64,000 nt of DNA from an uncultured Phycisphaerales bacterium (GCA_937868095.1 CALMLO010000036.1:124001-188000); one strand, 5' to 3'. Numbered from the stretch's first letter, positions 54,649 to 63,299 are shown. A program made the numbers and translations. The notes: generated by a model from the sequence alone, not told the origin.

Positions 54649-57018
54649 TTACCTGTTGTCATGAAAGCCGACGGTACGGAGTGTGCCGTCGGCTTTTATT
54701 ATGACGGAAACAGCGCCGTCTTTGGGGGTATATCGGTTGATGCCGCTGTCATCGAGCGTGAGGACGGCGGCCAGTCGGCGCTGGGCACAACTGACGAGGC
54801 GGACGGCCGGCTGCAATTGCCGAATCCAGCCGGGGAGGTTGTTTCTGCCGGAGCCGTGGTGAGGCAGGAGGAGTACATCTGCTTTCAAATGGGGATAGCG
54901 TTCCCAAATCTTCCGCTGGGCCGTTTCTTCGATGTCGCCGCAGAGCAGTACGGTTCGGCCGGCGTATTCGAGCCGCAGGACTTCGGATAGATTGTTATCC
55001 GACAGTGCGGAATCTTGCAGGGCGTCCGTGTGCGGCCACAGACGGCTGAGCCGGACAGTGCCCAGGGTGTTCGGCAGTTCGAAGGAAGAGTGCAGGAGTC
55101 CTTCGCTTTCGAGGATACTTTTCATGGCGGCTGCCGCCCGCGAACGCTGGGCCCGCTGGAGCAGTCCCGGATTGGCGTAAACGGCTTTGACCTGAATGGA
55201 GGAGAGGATTTCGGGCAGGCCGTTGTAGTGGTCTAAATCTCCGTGGCTGAGGATGACGGCATCGAGGGAATCAATGCCCTGGGAGAGGAGATAGGGGACG
55301 ATGATTCGGCCGCCCGGATTTTTGCGGGTGATAGAGCCGGCATCAAATAAAAATGTGTGTCCGCCCGGGAATCGTCCGACGACGGCCAGACCGTGGCCGA
55401 CGGACAGGCAGGTGAGTTTCAAGTCGGAGGAGAAGGTTCGGCTGAGCCGGGCGCCGACAGGGGCCAGCAGAAGAATGAGGACTCCAAGGCGGATAAGAAG
55501 CCGTTTGCCGGTGATGCCGGCGGGCAGAAAACGGGCGAAAGCCAGCCACAGGTAATAGAGCAGAATGAGTCCCAGCCATGGCCGGCCGAATTGGAATGAT
55601 AAGGCATCTGCCGCCGACATCTTCAGGGTTGCCGTGCAGAATCCGTCGCTGAGGATATCCAGCAAAACACTGCATCCGGCAGCAACGGTGGGCAAAAGAG
55701 GCAGCAGAAGAATCTTGAGAAAACCGGTCAGCAGGAGCAGAAAGACCAAAGGAAAAAGCAGGACTGTCCATACAGGGGAAAGAGGGGTCAAGGAGCCGAA
55801 GTGATAGAGCAAAATCCCTGCTCCTCCAAGCCAGGCGGCCATGCCGACGGAAAGAAGTTTGGTGACGGATTCGATGAATGACTGTACGAGCCCTAAGGCG
55901 GCGGACTCAGAAAGAAACGAAAGGGAGAAGACCTTCAGGAGGTATCGATTGAGGTGGAAGAAGATGGGGTCGTAAAAGAGCAGAATGCCTAAGACACAGG
56001 CGTAGGATAACTGCCAGCCGGCGGTAAACAGTTCGGTCGGGCGGAACAGCAGCATTACCATTGCCGTCAGGGAGAGCGTATTGAGCGACCGGCAGCGGCG
56101 ATGGAGAAGGAGGGACAGCAAGACAAACTCTGCAAGGAAAATTGCCCGGAGGGTTGGCGCTCGCGGCGGCAGGAGCAAGGCATAGGCCAGCAGCAAAACC
56201 ATACATACGAGGGCACGGGGCCGTCTGCCGAGTCCGAGGATTCGTCCGGTGCGCCAGAAGATGCCGGCGAGGATTCCGACATGCATCCCTGAGAGACTGA
56301 TATAGTGTGCCAGGCCGGTTTTTCGAAAGGCCGTTTGAAGGCGGCTGTCCAGTCCGCTGCGTTGGCCCAGGAGCAGGGTATCCGGGAGGGAGGAATATTC
56401 TGTATATTGGCCGCCATAGGCGTCGAGGGCTTCGAAGACCCATCGGCGGAATCGGTCGAGCCGGATGCTGAGGCGGCTTTTGGGGGCGGATGGGAGCTGT
56501 TCGATTGCTTCGGGAGCCGGGATGGAGGCGGTTAGGTAAATGCCTTGATTGGCAAGGGCCGCCCGACTGTCAGCCATGCCGGGGTTGTCCGGCGGCAGCG
56601 GCGACTGAAGGGTGCAGTGGAATCGGAGCCGGCTGCCGGCGGACAGGAAGCGGAGCGGCTGATTGATGGATACGGCAATTGCGCCGCAGGCGGACTGCCA
56701 GCCGGCGCTGGTCTGCGCCTCTTCAACTGCAAAGTGAAAGGATGTTGACGGTTCCGTCCATTGATAGCGGCCAAAGACCCAGCGGCTGCGGTCTTCGATT
56801 TGGGGTTCGGTGAGAATTGTCCCGCTCAATGCGGCGAAGGTTGGATCGGCGGTTATCTTTCGGCGGATGTCAAGCGGCGAAGGGGTGTGAAAGAGCTTCA
56901 GGCGGATGGCGCCGACCTCCAGCCCGCAAAAGAAACTTAGCAGGAGAAAGAACGAAAGTTTGTGAGAGGGCTGGTGCACTTTTCGTGTGAAAAGCGCGGC
57001 TGCGGACAGGATTGCCAA
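54649..57018 (-). CDS. comEC: ComEC/Rec2-family DNA-uptake channel protein (true start upstream, unclear)
   Basis: A 789-residue minimum reading: OB-like periplasmic N domain, multi-helix competence channel with LAHYISLSGMHVGILAG and PPRAPTLRAIFLAEFVLL, and a C-terminal metallo-beta-lactamase-like domain with TFLFDAGSI, AVILSHGDLDHYNGLPE (HxDxDH), DVLLLPHHGSG. It would carry incoming single-stranded DNA across the inner membrane. The TTG at 57018 is only the first standard start. The frame stays open to a stop at 57253-57255, and the missing part encodes a typical first ComEC helix (CPLLPLACGLLAGLTL). None of the 78 codons in that stretch is ATG, GTG or TTG. serS lies just upstream. Confidence 0.88.
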   Translation of the reverse strand: MAILSAAALFTRKVHQPSHKLSFFLLLSFFCGLEVGAIRLKLFHTPSPLDIRRKITADPTFAALSGTILTEPQIEDRSRWVFGRYQWTEPSTSFHFAVEEAQTSAGWQSACGAIAVSINQPLRFLSAGSRLRFHCTLQSPLPPDNPGMADSRAALANQGIYLTASIPAPEAIEQLPSAPKSRLSIRLDRFRRWVFEALDAYGGQYTEYSSLPDTLLLGQRSGLDSRLQTAFRKTGLAHYISLSGMHVGILAGIFWRTGRILGLGRRPRALVCMVLLLAYALLLPPRAPTLRAIFLAEFVLLSLLLHRRCRSLNTLSLTAMVMLLFRPTELFTAGWQLSYACVLGILLFYDPIFFHLNRYLLKVFSLSFLSESAALGLVQSFIESVTKLLSVGMAAWLGGAGILLYHFGSLTPLSPVWTVLLFPLVFLLLLTGFLKILLLPLLPTVAAGCSVLLDILSDGFCTATLKMSAADALSFQFGRPWLGLILLYYLWLAFARFLPAGITGKRLLIRLGVLILLLAPVGARLSRTFSSDLKLTCLSVGHGLAVVGRFPGGHTFLFDAGSITRKNPGGRIIVPYLLSQGIDSLDAVILSHGDLDHYNGLPEILSSIQVKAVYANPGLLQRAQRSRAAAAMKSILESEGLLHSSFELPNTLGTVRLSRLWPHTDALQDSALSDNNLSEVLRLEYAGRTVLLCGDIEETAQRKIWERYPHLKADVLLLPHHGSGRNNLPGWIRQLQPAVRLVSCAQRRLAAVLTLDDSGINRYTPKDGAVSVIIKADGTLRTVGFHDNR
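54664..54700 (+). terminator. Terminator of the OmpA gene, embedded in the comEC coding end
   Basis: AAAGCCGACGG pairs with CCGTCGGCTTTT around an 11-base loop and continues into TTATT on the plus strand. It starts 36 bases after the OmpA stop. The same bases encode the last residues of comEC on the other strand (comEC stop at 54649). Confidence 0.7.
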
Positions 57019-57279
57019 GCCGAGTGCCCAAGCGGATAGGGGGATGTTTGTTTGCTGCTGAAGGGTTAGTCCTGCGAGCAGGCCGCAGGCGAGCGGCAGA
57101 AGCGGGCAGGTCTGGAGAATCTGTTCTGAAAGAGGGGGTGGTTCTCTCAGTCTTTTCTGAAGGGCTTCTATTTCCAGCCGAATGGGGTCGGCTGAGGGCC
57201 TTTGCTTTTTGACGGTACGGGATTTTTCTTTTGCCTTTTCTCCTTCTGTTTTTCAGGCAGGCCGTCGCGGCTGGAGTGA

Positions 57280-58551
57280 TTATTTGGGTTCGATGCGTTC
57301 CCGATTGCCCATGTAGGGACGGAGGACGGGCGGGATTGTGATGGAGCCGTCGTCGTTCTGATAGAGTTCGAGAATGGGAATCAGAATGCGCGGGGAGGCG
57401 ATGACGGTATTGTTCAAGGTGTGGCAGTACAAGATTTGCTTGTCGGCGGTTCGATAGCGCAGGTTCATCCGCCGTGCCTGAAATTCATAAAAGCGGCTGG
57501 CGGAGTGTGTTTCGCCGAATGCGTTGCGGGAGGGCATCCATGTTTCAATGTCGAACTTCTGGACCTGGCCTCTGCCGAGGTCGCCTGTGCAGACATTGAC
57601 CACTCGATAGGGCAGATTGAGGGCCTGCAGGACGGCTTCTGAGTTGGCCAGGATTTCCTGGTGGTAGGCGATGCTTTTGGCCTCGTCGTTTTCTCCGATG
57701 ATGACCTGTTCGACCTTGTCGAACTGGTGGATTCGATAGAGTCCGTAGGTGTCTTTTCCGGCGGCGCCGGCCTCCCGCCGAAAACAGCTGCTCATGGCCA
57801 CCAATTTGATGGGGAGCGTTTCTTCGGTGAGCGTTTCTCCCATATAATAGGCGGTGAGTGGGACTTCGGCGGTGCCGACCAGATTCAGTTCGTCCCGTTC
57901 CATGCGATAGGTCTGCTCTTCGGCGCCGGGGTAATAGCCGGTGCCCTGCATGGCCTCATCCCGCATCAGGAGGGGGACGACCATAGGGGTATAGCCGCGC
58001 TGAATCATAAAATCGAGGGCGAATTGGAGGACAGCGCGATGGAGCAGGGCGCCTTCGCCTTTGAGGAAGTAATTGCGGGTTCCGGCGAGTTTGACGCCTC
58101 GTTCGACATCGATAATGTCGAGGGCCTGGCCGAGCTGGATGTGATCCTTCGGCTCAAAATCGAACCGGCGAATGGTGCCCCATCGGCGAATCTCTACGTT
58201 TTGGGTGTCGTCCTCTCCATAGGGCACGTCGGGGGAGGGGGGCTGGGGGACCTGAAGCATGAGGGCATCAAACTGCGGCTGGAGTTCCTTGGCTTTGGCT
58301 TCCAACTCTGCTTCGAGGGTTTTCAGCTCACTGAGCGTCTTCAGGAAGGCCTGTTTTTGTTCCGGCGGAAGGCGCGGGATTTCTTTGCCGAGCCGGTTTT
58401 TTTCGGTTGCGATCTCCTGCCGTTTCTTTTTGACATCCATTAAGACGGCATCGATGGCCAGCAGTTCATCGATATCCACGTCAAACTTTTTGGCCTTGGC
58501 GCCGTCTTTAAACAATTGCGGATTTTGGCGTATCAGTTTGATATCAATCAT
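57280..58551 (-). CDS. serS: Seryl-tRNA synthetase
   Basis: A 423-residue class II synthetase charging tRNA-Ser (and tRNA-Sec where present). The N-terminal long helical hairpin (about 25-110, with KKKRQEIATEKNRLGKEIPRL) contacts the long variable arm. Class II motifs are present: motif 2 region SSCFRREAGAAGKDTYGLYRIHQFDKVE and motif 3 region HTLNNTVIASPRILIPILE. It is 36 bases downstream of the ketosynthase gene on the same strand and upstream of comEC, so it may be carried on the same transcript as the lipid-type operon. Confidence 0.95.
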   Translation of the reverse strand: MIDIKLIRQNPQLFKDGAKAKKFDVDIDELLAIDAVLMDVKKKRQEIATEKNRLGKEIPRLPPEQKQAFLKTLSELKTLEAELEAKAKELQPQFDALMLQVPQPPSPDVPYGEDDTQNVEIRRWGTIRRFDFEPKDHIQLGQALDIIDVERGVKLAGTRNYFLKGEGALLHRAVLQFALDFMIQRGYTPMVVPLLMRDEAMQGTGYYPGAEEQTYRMERDELNLVGTAEVPLTAYYMGETLTEETLPIKLVAMSSCFRREAGAAGKDTYGLYRIHQFDKVEQVIIGENDEAKSIAYHQEILANSEAVLQALNLPYRVVNVCTGDLGRGQVQKFDIETWMPSRNAFGETHSASRFYEFQARRMNLRYRTADKQILYCHTLNNTVIASPRILIPILELYQNDDGSITIPPVLRPYMGNRERIEPK

Positions 58552-58587
58552 GGTTTCCTCTGCAAAAGGGGCTTGTGCTGAAGAAGT

Positions 58588-59895
58588 TTACGAAGAAAAA
58601 CGGCGAATGACAAGAACATTATTCTGCCCGCCGAAACCGAATGATTCTTTGAGGACGGTGTGCACGGCGGCCTTTCGTGGGTGGTTGGGCACATAGTCGA
58701 GGTCGAGGGCGGGGTCGGGGTCGTTGAGGTTCATTGTCGGCGGCAGGGTTTGGGTGAGAATGGCCATGACGCAGGTAATCAGTTCTGCGCAGCCGGTTGC
58801 TCCGATTAAGTGGCCGAATTGACTTTTGGGGCTGCTGCAAGGGATTTGATAGGCACGGGGGCCGAAGACGGTTTTGATGGCCAGCGTTTCGATGGCGTCG
58901 TTTTCGGCGGTGCTGGTGCCGTGGGTGCTGATGTAGTCGATATCCTCTGTGCCGATGCCGGCATCCTGAAGGGCGGCCTTGATGGCCTGAACGGCTCCTC
59001 GGGCTTCTTCGTGCATGTCGGTAACCCGAAAGGCGTCGCTGCTGCTGCCGAAGCCGATGATTTCGGCGAGGATTTTGGCTCCGCGTTTTTGGGCGGAGGT
59101 GAGCGATTCGAGGATGACGATGGCGCCGCCTTCGCCGAGGACGAAGCCGTCGCGGCTGGCTGTAAATGGGCGTGAGGCCGTGCCCGGGCTGTCGTTGCGG
59201 GTTGAAAGGGCGGTGAGCCGATTGAAGCCCATTACGCCGAGGGGATGAATCATGGAATGGGCTCCGCCGGCAATCATGATGTCCGCCTTGCCGTGTCGGA
59301 TGAGCATGGCGGCTTCTCCGACGGCCTGGGTGCTGGCGGCGCAGGCGGTCAGGCAGCTTCGGATGACGCCGCGTGCTCCCGTCAGAACGGCCAGATGAGC
59401 GGAAGGCATGTTGGTTTCCTGCTGGAGTTCATGTTCGGGGTTCATCATTGCAAAGGCGGTATCCGTCCAGGCGGCCCAATCCATCTGCTGATTTTGACTG
59501 TTCCAGCCCTTGAGGATTGCCGTAAAAAATGCGTCGCTGTTCATGGCCCCTTCGCCGGCGCCCAGATAGATGCCCATGCGTCTTCGGTCGATGCCGTCGG
59601 CTGGGCTGTCGGTTTCTGTTTCAATGCCGGCCTGACGGCAGGCCTCTTTGGCGGCTCCTAATGCGAAGGAGCTGCCTCGATTGCATTGTTTGTGTCGATC
59701 GGGGTATTTGAGGATTTTGTTTACGTCAAAATTTTTGACTTCTGCATCGAAGGTGGTGGGGTAGGTGGAGGCATCGAACAGTGTTATATAGTTCATGCCG
59801 TGGCGGCCGGTCATCAGCCCTTCCCATGCTGAAGCAACGTCGTTGCCCAGCGGGCAAACAAGCCCCATTCCGGTGATGACGACCCGTTCCTTCAT
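58588..59895 (-). CDS. Beta-ketoacyl-ACP synthase, catalytic (KS-alpha/FabF-like)
   Basis: A 435-residue thiolase-fold condensing enzyme extending an ACP-bound acyl chain by two carbons. The active site is complete: Cys185 in SCLTACAASTQAVG, His in STHGTSTAENDAIE and His in SPKSQFGHLIGATG. It has about 25 more residues than FabF (usually 412), mostly between residues 120 and 165. It begins one base after the stop of a second ketosynthase-like gene that lacks the Cys, as KS-alpha and chain-length-factor subunits do. It may also be an ordinary FabF, but the pairing argues for a heterodimer. Confidence 0.9.
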   Translation of the reverse strand: MKERVVITGMGLVCPLGNDVASAWEGLMTGRHGMNYITLFDASTYPTTFDAEVKNFDVNKILKYPDRHKQCNRGSSFALGAAKEACRQAGIETETDSPADGIDRRRMGIYLGAGEGAMNSDAFFTAILKGWNSQNQQMDWAAWTDTAFAMMNPEHELQQETNMPSAHLAVLTGARGVIRSCLTACAASTQAVGEAAMLIRHGKADIMIAGGAHSMIHPLGVMGFNRLTALSTRNDSPGTASRPFTASRDGFVLGEGGAIVILESLTSAQKRGAKILAEIIGFGSSSDAFRVTDMHEEARGAVQAIKAALQDAGIGTEDIDYISTHGTSTAENDAIETLAIKTVFGPRAYQIPCSSPKSQFGHLIGATGCAELITCVMAILTQTLPPTMNLNDPDPALDLDYVPNHPRKAAVHTVLKESFGFGGQNNVLVIRRFSS

Positions 59896-59896
59896 T

Positions 59897-61216
59897 TTAC
59901 TCTGTCTCCTCGTATCGTTTTAGGACTACGGCGGCTGTGTGGCCTCCAAAACTATAGCCGCAGCAAAGGACCGTGCGAATGGGATGCTTCATCGGCTGTT
60001 TCGGGAAAGAAAGGGCGCATCCTTCGGCTGGTGTCTGGAGGTTGTAAGCGGCGCCGAGCATTTGGTTTTGAATGGCCATTACGGCGGCGGCCATGTCCAA
60101 CGCACCGGCTGCTGAGCCGGTATGGCTCAACTGGCCTTTGAGCGGCCAGACGGGCACGGCGGGGGCGGCCTTGCCGAGTATTTTTTGAAGGGCAGCTGCC
60201 TCTATGCGGTCATCGTGAGGAATCCCTGTGCCGTGAGGGATGATTAAATCCAGCTGGTCGGGGCGGATTTGGGCCTGGGCGAGTGCTTCTTCGATGGCAA
60301 TTTCGAGTCCGCGGCTATTTTTCAGGTGGATGTAGTCGTCTGTATCGGAGACGCTGGAGAAACCGCCGGCAAACTCTGCAAGAATGGGAGCATTGCGCTG
60401 CTTTGCGAAGTTGAGTTCTTCGAGCATCAAAGCGGCGGCGCCTTCGCCGAAAACGGAACCGCCGGCGCCGGCGTCGAAGGGCCGACAGGCGGCTGAGGGG
60501 TTGTCATTGCCGGAAAATGTCGAACGCTTCAGGAGGCATTGGCGAACCATCAGAAGGGGGTTTACTTTGGCCTCGCCGCCGCCGGCCAGCACGACGTCGG
60601 CGTGTTCGCGCTGAATCATTTCGGCTGCTTCGGTGACGGCGATATGTGAGCTTACTTCGCCGGAGGTGATGGTATTGCTGGGGCCCTGAATATCGTGAAT
60701 GATGCCGATATGGCAGGCGAGCATATTGGGCAGGTACTTCAGCAGCCAAAGGGGCGTTACCGTCGGGATGCCCTCGCGTCCCCATTTTTTCATGTCAAAA
60801 CGTCCGTTTTCGGCGGAGACGGCTACGGAAGGGGCGATTTCGAGCAGGTCGCAGCTGATAATGCCGGCGCCAAATTCGATTCCGGTGCGTTGGGACGGAA
60901 GGGTGGGGTGGTCGGGGTCGATGGCCTTGCTGCGGAGCCCGCTGTTTCGCATGGCCTCATCAGCCGCTATGACTGACAATTCAATATCGCGGCACATGAG
61001 TTTGGCGGCTTTTCGATATGCTTTGGGGACATAGTCACGGATGTTGTAATCCGGCACTTCCCCGGCAATTTGGCAGGGCATTTTTACGGGGTCGAAGGCG
61101 CGAATGCGTGCGATTCCGCAACGGCCCTGGAGCAGACCCTCCCACATCTGACGGCTGCTCAATCCGAGGGGGCTGACCGCCCCGACCGCCGTAATTACCG
61201 TACGCCGGTCTGCCAT
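59897..61216 (-). CDS. Ketosynthase-like subunit lacking the active-site Cys (chain-length-factor-like)
   Basis: A 439-residue protein with the ketosynthase fold. Where the catalytic TAC motif should be it reads GPSNTITSGEVSS, with Glu187 at the Cys position. It keeps IIPHGTGIPHDDRIEA and LKGQLSHTGSAAGA, so the two His regions remain. In type II polyketide and aryl-polyene systems the partner subunit (KS-beta/CLF) also lacks the Cys, usually with Gln, and sets chain length or decarboxylates malonyl-ACP. Its start codon overlaps the upstream dehydratase stop by one base (TGATG). The intact ketosynthase follows after one base. Confidence 0.88.
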   Translation of the reverse strand: MADRRTVITAVGAVSPLGLSSRQMWEGLLQGRCGIARIRAFDPVKMPCQIAGEVPDYNIRDYVPKAYRKAAKLMCRDIELSVIAADEAMRNSGLRSKAIDPDHPTLPSQRTGIEFGAGIISCDLLEIAPSVAVSAENGRFDMKKWGREGIPTVTPLWLLKYLPNMLACHIGIIHDIQGPSNTITSGEVSSHIAVTEAAEMIQREHADVVLAGGGEAKVNPLLMVRQCLLKRSTFSGNDNPSAACRPFDAGAGGSVFGEGAAALMLEELNFAKQRNAPILAEFAGGFSSVSDTDDYIHLKNSRGLEIAIEEALAQAQIRPDQLDLIIPHGTGIPHDDRIEAAALQKILGKAAPAVPVWPLKGQLSHTGSAAGALDMAAAVMAIQNQMLGAAYNLQTPAEGCALSFPKQPMKHPIRTVLCCGYSFGGHTAAVVLKRYEETE

Positions 61217-61704
61217 CAGGATTGGTCCTCCGAAGAGTCCTGCTGAACGAATCCCTCCAGCAGTGAACGGAAGGTGTCGGTGAAAACGAAGTTCTCTTCG
61301 GGGAAGCGTTTGCCGGCCAGATTTTTGTCGATATGGCTGAACATCAAACTGATGCCGGCGATGAGGTCCTGGCCGCGTCGGATTTCTCCGTCGGTGCTGG
61401 CGGCCTCCGGGGAGATGTGATCAATTTCGGCGTGGATGGTGATTGTATCTCCCGGGCGGACATAGTGATAAAAGGCGGCCTTTTTAATCTTGGCGAGTAT
61501 TACTTTTTCCTGAAAATTGCGTGCCTGGCCGACTAATATGCCTGCGGTCTGGGCCATTGCCTCGATCATGAGGCATTCGGGCATGACTGGAAAACCCGGA
61601 AAATGGTCATGCAGATGCTCTTCGGCAAGGGTTACGTTTTTGAGGGCAACGGCCCGCTTGCCGCTTTCAAACTCGAGAAATTTGTCAATCCAAATCCACC
61701 GCAT
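61216..61704 (-). CDS. FabZ-like 3-hydroxyacyl-ACP dehydratase (hotdog fold)
   Basis: A 162-residue hotdog protein resembling FabZ, which removes water from 3-hydroxyacyl-ACP. The central signature HDHFPGFPVMPECLMIEAMAQTAG holds the catalytic His (HFPG) and Glu (IEAMAQ); FabZ has MPGVLMIEAMAQ, so Gly-Val is Glu-Cys here. A C-terminal extension of about 25 residues after the hotdog core is acidic. It is the gene directly before the chain-length-factor-like subunit and overlaps it by one base. Confidence 0.85.
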   Translation of the reverse strand: MRWIWIDKFLEFESGKRAVALKNVTLAEEHLHDHFPGFPVMPECLMIEAMAQTAGILVGQARNFQEKVILAKIKKAAFYHYVRPGDTITIHAEIDHISPEAASTDGEIRRGQDLIAGISLMFSHIDKNLAGKRFPEENFVFTDTFRSLLEGFVQQDSSEDQS

Positions 61705-61820
61705 TTGCTGAGCTTTAAATCAAACAGTGTTTGTTTAGCACTTTTCGCGGCGTTCCGCCTTTGCGAAGGTGCGGGCGGCCGGCCTGCTGATGCTGTTTTT
61801 TCATCTGCGGCCGCGATTTT

Positions 61821-62213
61821 TTAACTGTTCAGTTTGGTCTCGAGGAAGTTGACGATTGCGCCGACGTTAAACAGGTCTGCGATTTTGTTTACGTCGGGGT
61901 CTTTTTCGAACTCCGTCAAGTCTGTATGGGGCATGCGGGCTTTGAGTTCCGCCAGACCCTTGGGCGTTAATTTTCCTCCGCTGACAAACTCGGGATTGTT
62001 CAGGATACTTTCGGCCGGAAACAACTCCTCTCGCGGCACTTTGATATTGAAGGTCTTTTCAAGACGGAATACGATGTCGAGAAAATCGATGCTTTCGGCT
62101 CCTAAATCGCCCATGAGGGTGGCGTCTTCGGTTACCTCTTCTTCATCCAGCCCCAAGGCATCGACTAAGACTTCCTGCACCTTTTTGAAAATTTCTTCGC
62201 GGCTGATAGCCAT
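61821..62213 (-). CDS. Long acyl carrier protein
   Basis: A 130-residue acyl carrier protein, against about 78 for housekeeping AcpP. The first half is standard: ALGLDEEEVTEDATLMGDLGAES with the phosphopantetheine Ser41 in GAESIDFLD. After helix 3 there is an insert of about 45 residues (GGKLTPKGLAELKARMPHTDLTEFEKDP) before the last helix VGAIVNFLETKL. Similar long ACPs are known to me from specialised operons in planctomycetes and relatives. It lies between two hotdog dehydratase genes, so it probably carries the growing chain of this pathway only. Confidence 0.87.
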   Translation of the reverse strand: MAISREEIFKKVQEVLVDALGLDEEEVTEDATLMGDLGAESIDFLDIVFRLEKTFNIKVPREELFPAESILNNPEFVSGGKLTPKGLAELKARMPHTDLTEFEKDPDVNKIADLFNVGAIVNFLETKLNS

Positions 62214-62281
62214 AATTTCCTTTCTCCAGTATTAAAACCCTGCTTGCGTTCCCGCTGTCTCCGTATGGCGGGGTGCTGATT

Positions 62282-62755
62282 TTATTCTTCCGAGTATAGA
62301 AGTTTCCACCGGTTTTTTAACTGTTCAATGATTGTTCCGTCCAGTCGGGCCATCTTCGGGTTCTCATCGCCGAGATTAAAATGGCGAAGGGAGAATTTTG
62401 CCTCGACAATGGAGTCCTCGCCGCAGATTCCTTCTCCGCTGAAACTGCTCGCATTCGGCTCGAGGGTGTTGGCCTGCACGTGGTAGTGAATCTGCATTCC
62501 CGGTGCCGCAAAACTTTTATAGCGGACATTGCGGGCCGATTCGAGCAGAATCATGCTGTGCGCGAAATCTTCCGCCTGCCGTACCAGCCAGGAGGCCGAC
62601 TCAATAAGCCCTTCGAGCAGGAGCACTCCCGGCAGGACCGGAAAAATCGGAAAATGGTCCGCCAGGTATTCTTCAGCCAGCGAAACGCTTTTGACAGCCG
62701 AGAGCGATTCCCGCGGTTTCAGAGCCGTAATTTTATCAATTAAGATAAACTTCAT
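62282..62755 (-). CDS. Second FabZ/FabA-like hotdog protein
   Basis: A 157-residue hotdog protein, first gene of the operon-like run. The motif EYLADHFPIFPVLPGVLLLEGLIESA keeps the catalytic-type His (DHFP) and Glu (LLLEGL). It differs from the other dehydratase in the active-site helix, which may mean a different chain length or a dehydratase/isomerase split. The N terminus MKFILIDKITALKPRESL matches the start pattern of the other hotdog gene (MRWIWIDKFLEFESGKRA), indicating an ancient duplication. 68 bases separate it from the ACP gene. Confidence 0.83.
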   Translation of the reverse strand: MKFILIDKITALKPRESLSAVKSVSLAEEYLADHFPIFPVLPGVLLLEGLIESASWLVRQAEDFAHSMILLESARNVRYKSFAAPGMQIHYHVQANTLEPNASSFSGEGICGEDSIVEAKFSLRHFNLGDENPKMARLDGTIIEQLKNRWKLLYSEE

Positions 62756-62875
62756 TTCTCAGGATTGTAGTGAGATTCAGACTATTTTCCAGCATTTTTT
62801 ATAGTTATTTCGCCTGAAAATACAAGTAATTCAGGGTCTTTTTGCGCAAGTACTGGGGGTTTGTCTGAAAACTAC

Positions 62876-62949
62876 AGGCGGCGGTCGGATTCGAACCGAC
62901 GGATAACGGTTTTGCAAACCGTCCCCTTAGACCGCTTGGGTACGCCGCC
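62876..62949 (-). tRNA. tRNA-Cys (anticodon GCA)
   Basis: A 74-base tRNA on the minus strand. The acceptor GGCGGCG pairs with CGCCGCC, the discriminator is U as is usual for cysteine tRNA, and the anticodon loop TTGCAAA gives GCA. The T-arm is GGTTCGAATCC. CCA is not encoded. Confidence 0.94.
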
Positions 62950-63299
62950 AAAGACATCGTTTCAGAGGAAAACTTTACCTTTCTGTGCTGTTTTTTTCAA
63001 GAAGAAATTCTTTGGGTTTTTTTCGGTTTATGCGGCCGGCGTACTGAGGCCGGGGTGTTCTTGGTGCTTCAAGGGATGGGCGAGGATTTTGGATTTATTC
63101 TAAGTTCGTATTTTCAAGGGAGTTGCGGCGAGTTTGCTTTCTTTTCTTTTTTATTTTTTTCTATTCCGGATGAATTGCTTGCAAATTTTGGCAGGGGGAT
63201 GTATATTTACCGAGTATTTGTTCTATGTTAATCGCTGAGAGGAGGCCCTGTTGGCGAGAGTGGGTGTCTTGTTCCTGTATTTTTTGCGGACAGGTTTTT
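62950..63299. other. Leader region of the Cas3 gene
   Basis: 350 bases between tRNA-Cys and cas3. It is T-rich in the middle (CTTTTCTTTTTTATTTTTTTC near 63140-63163). It contains the promoter listed below but no credible gene and no CRISPR repeat. Confidence 0.45.
63179..63207 (+). promoter_or_regulatory. Promoter of the cas3 operon
   Basis: A -35 TTGCAA (63179-63184), 17 bases of spacing and a -10 TATATT (63202-63207) lie about 90 bases ahead of the cas3 ATG at 63300. Confidence 0.55.

Noticed and set aside
62861-63103. 80-residue plus-strand frame at the right end
   Set aside because: Its first part is antisense to tRNA-Cys, and the rest is Phe/Lys-rich without similarity to a known family.
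62950-63299. CRISPR array before cas3
   Set aside because: No regularly spaced repeat is present in this stretch or elsewhere in the window.
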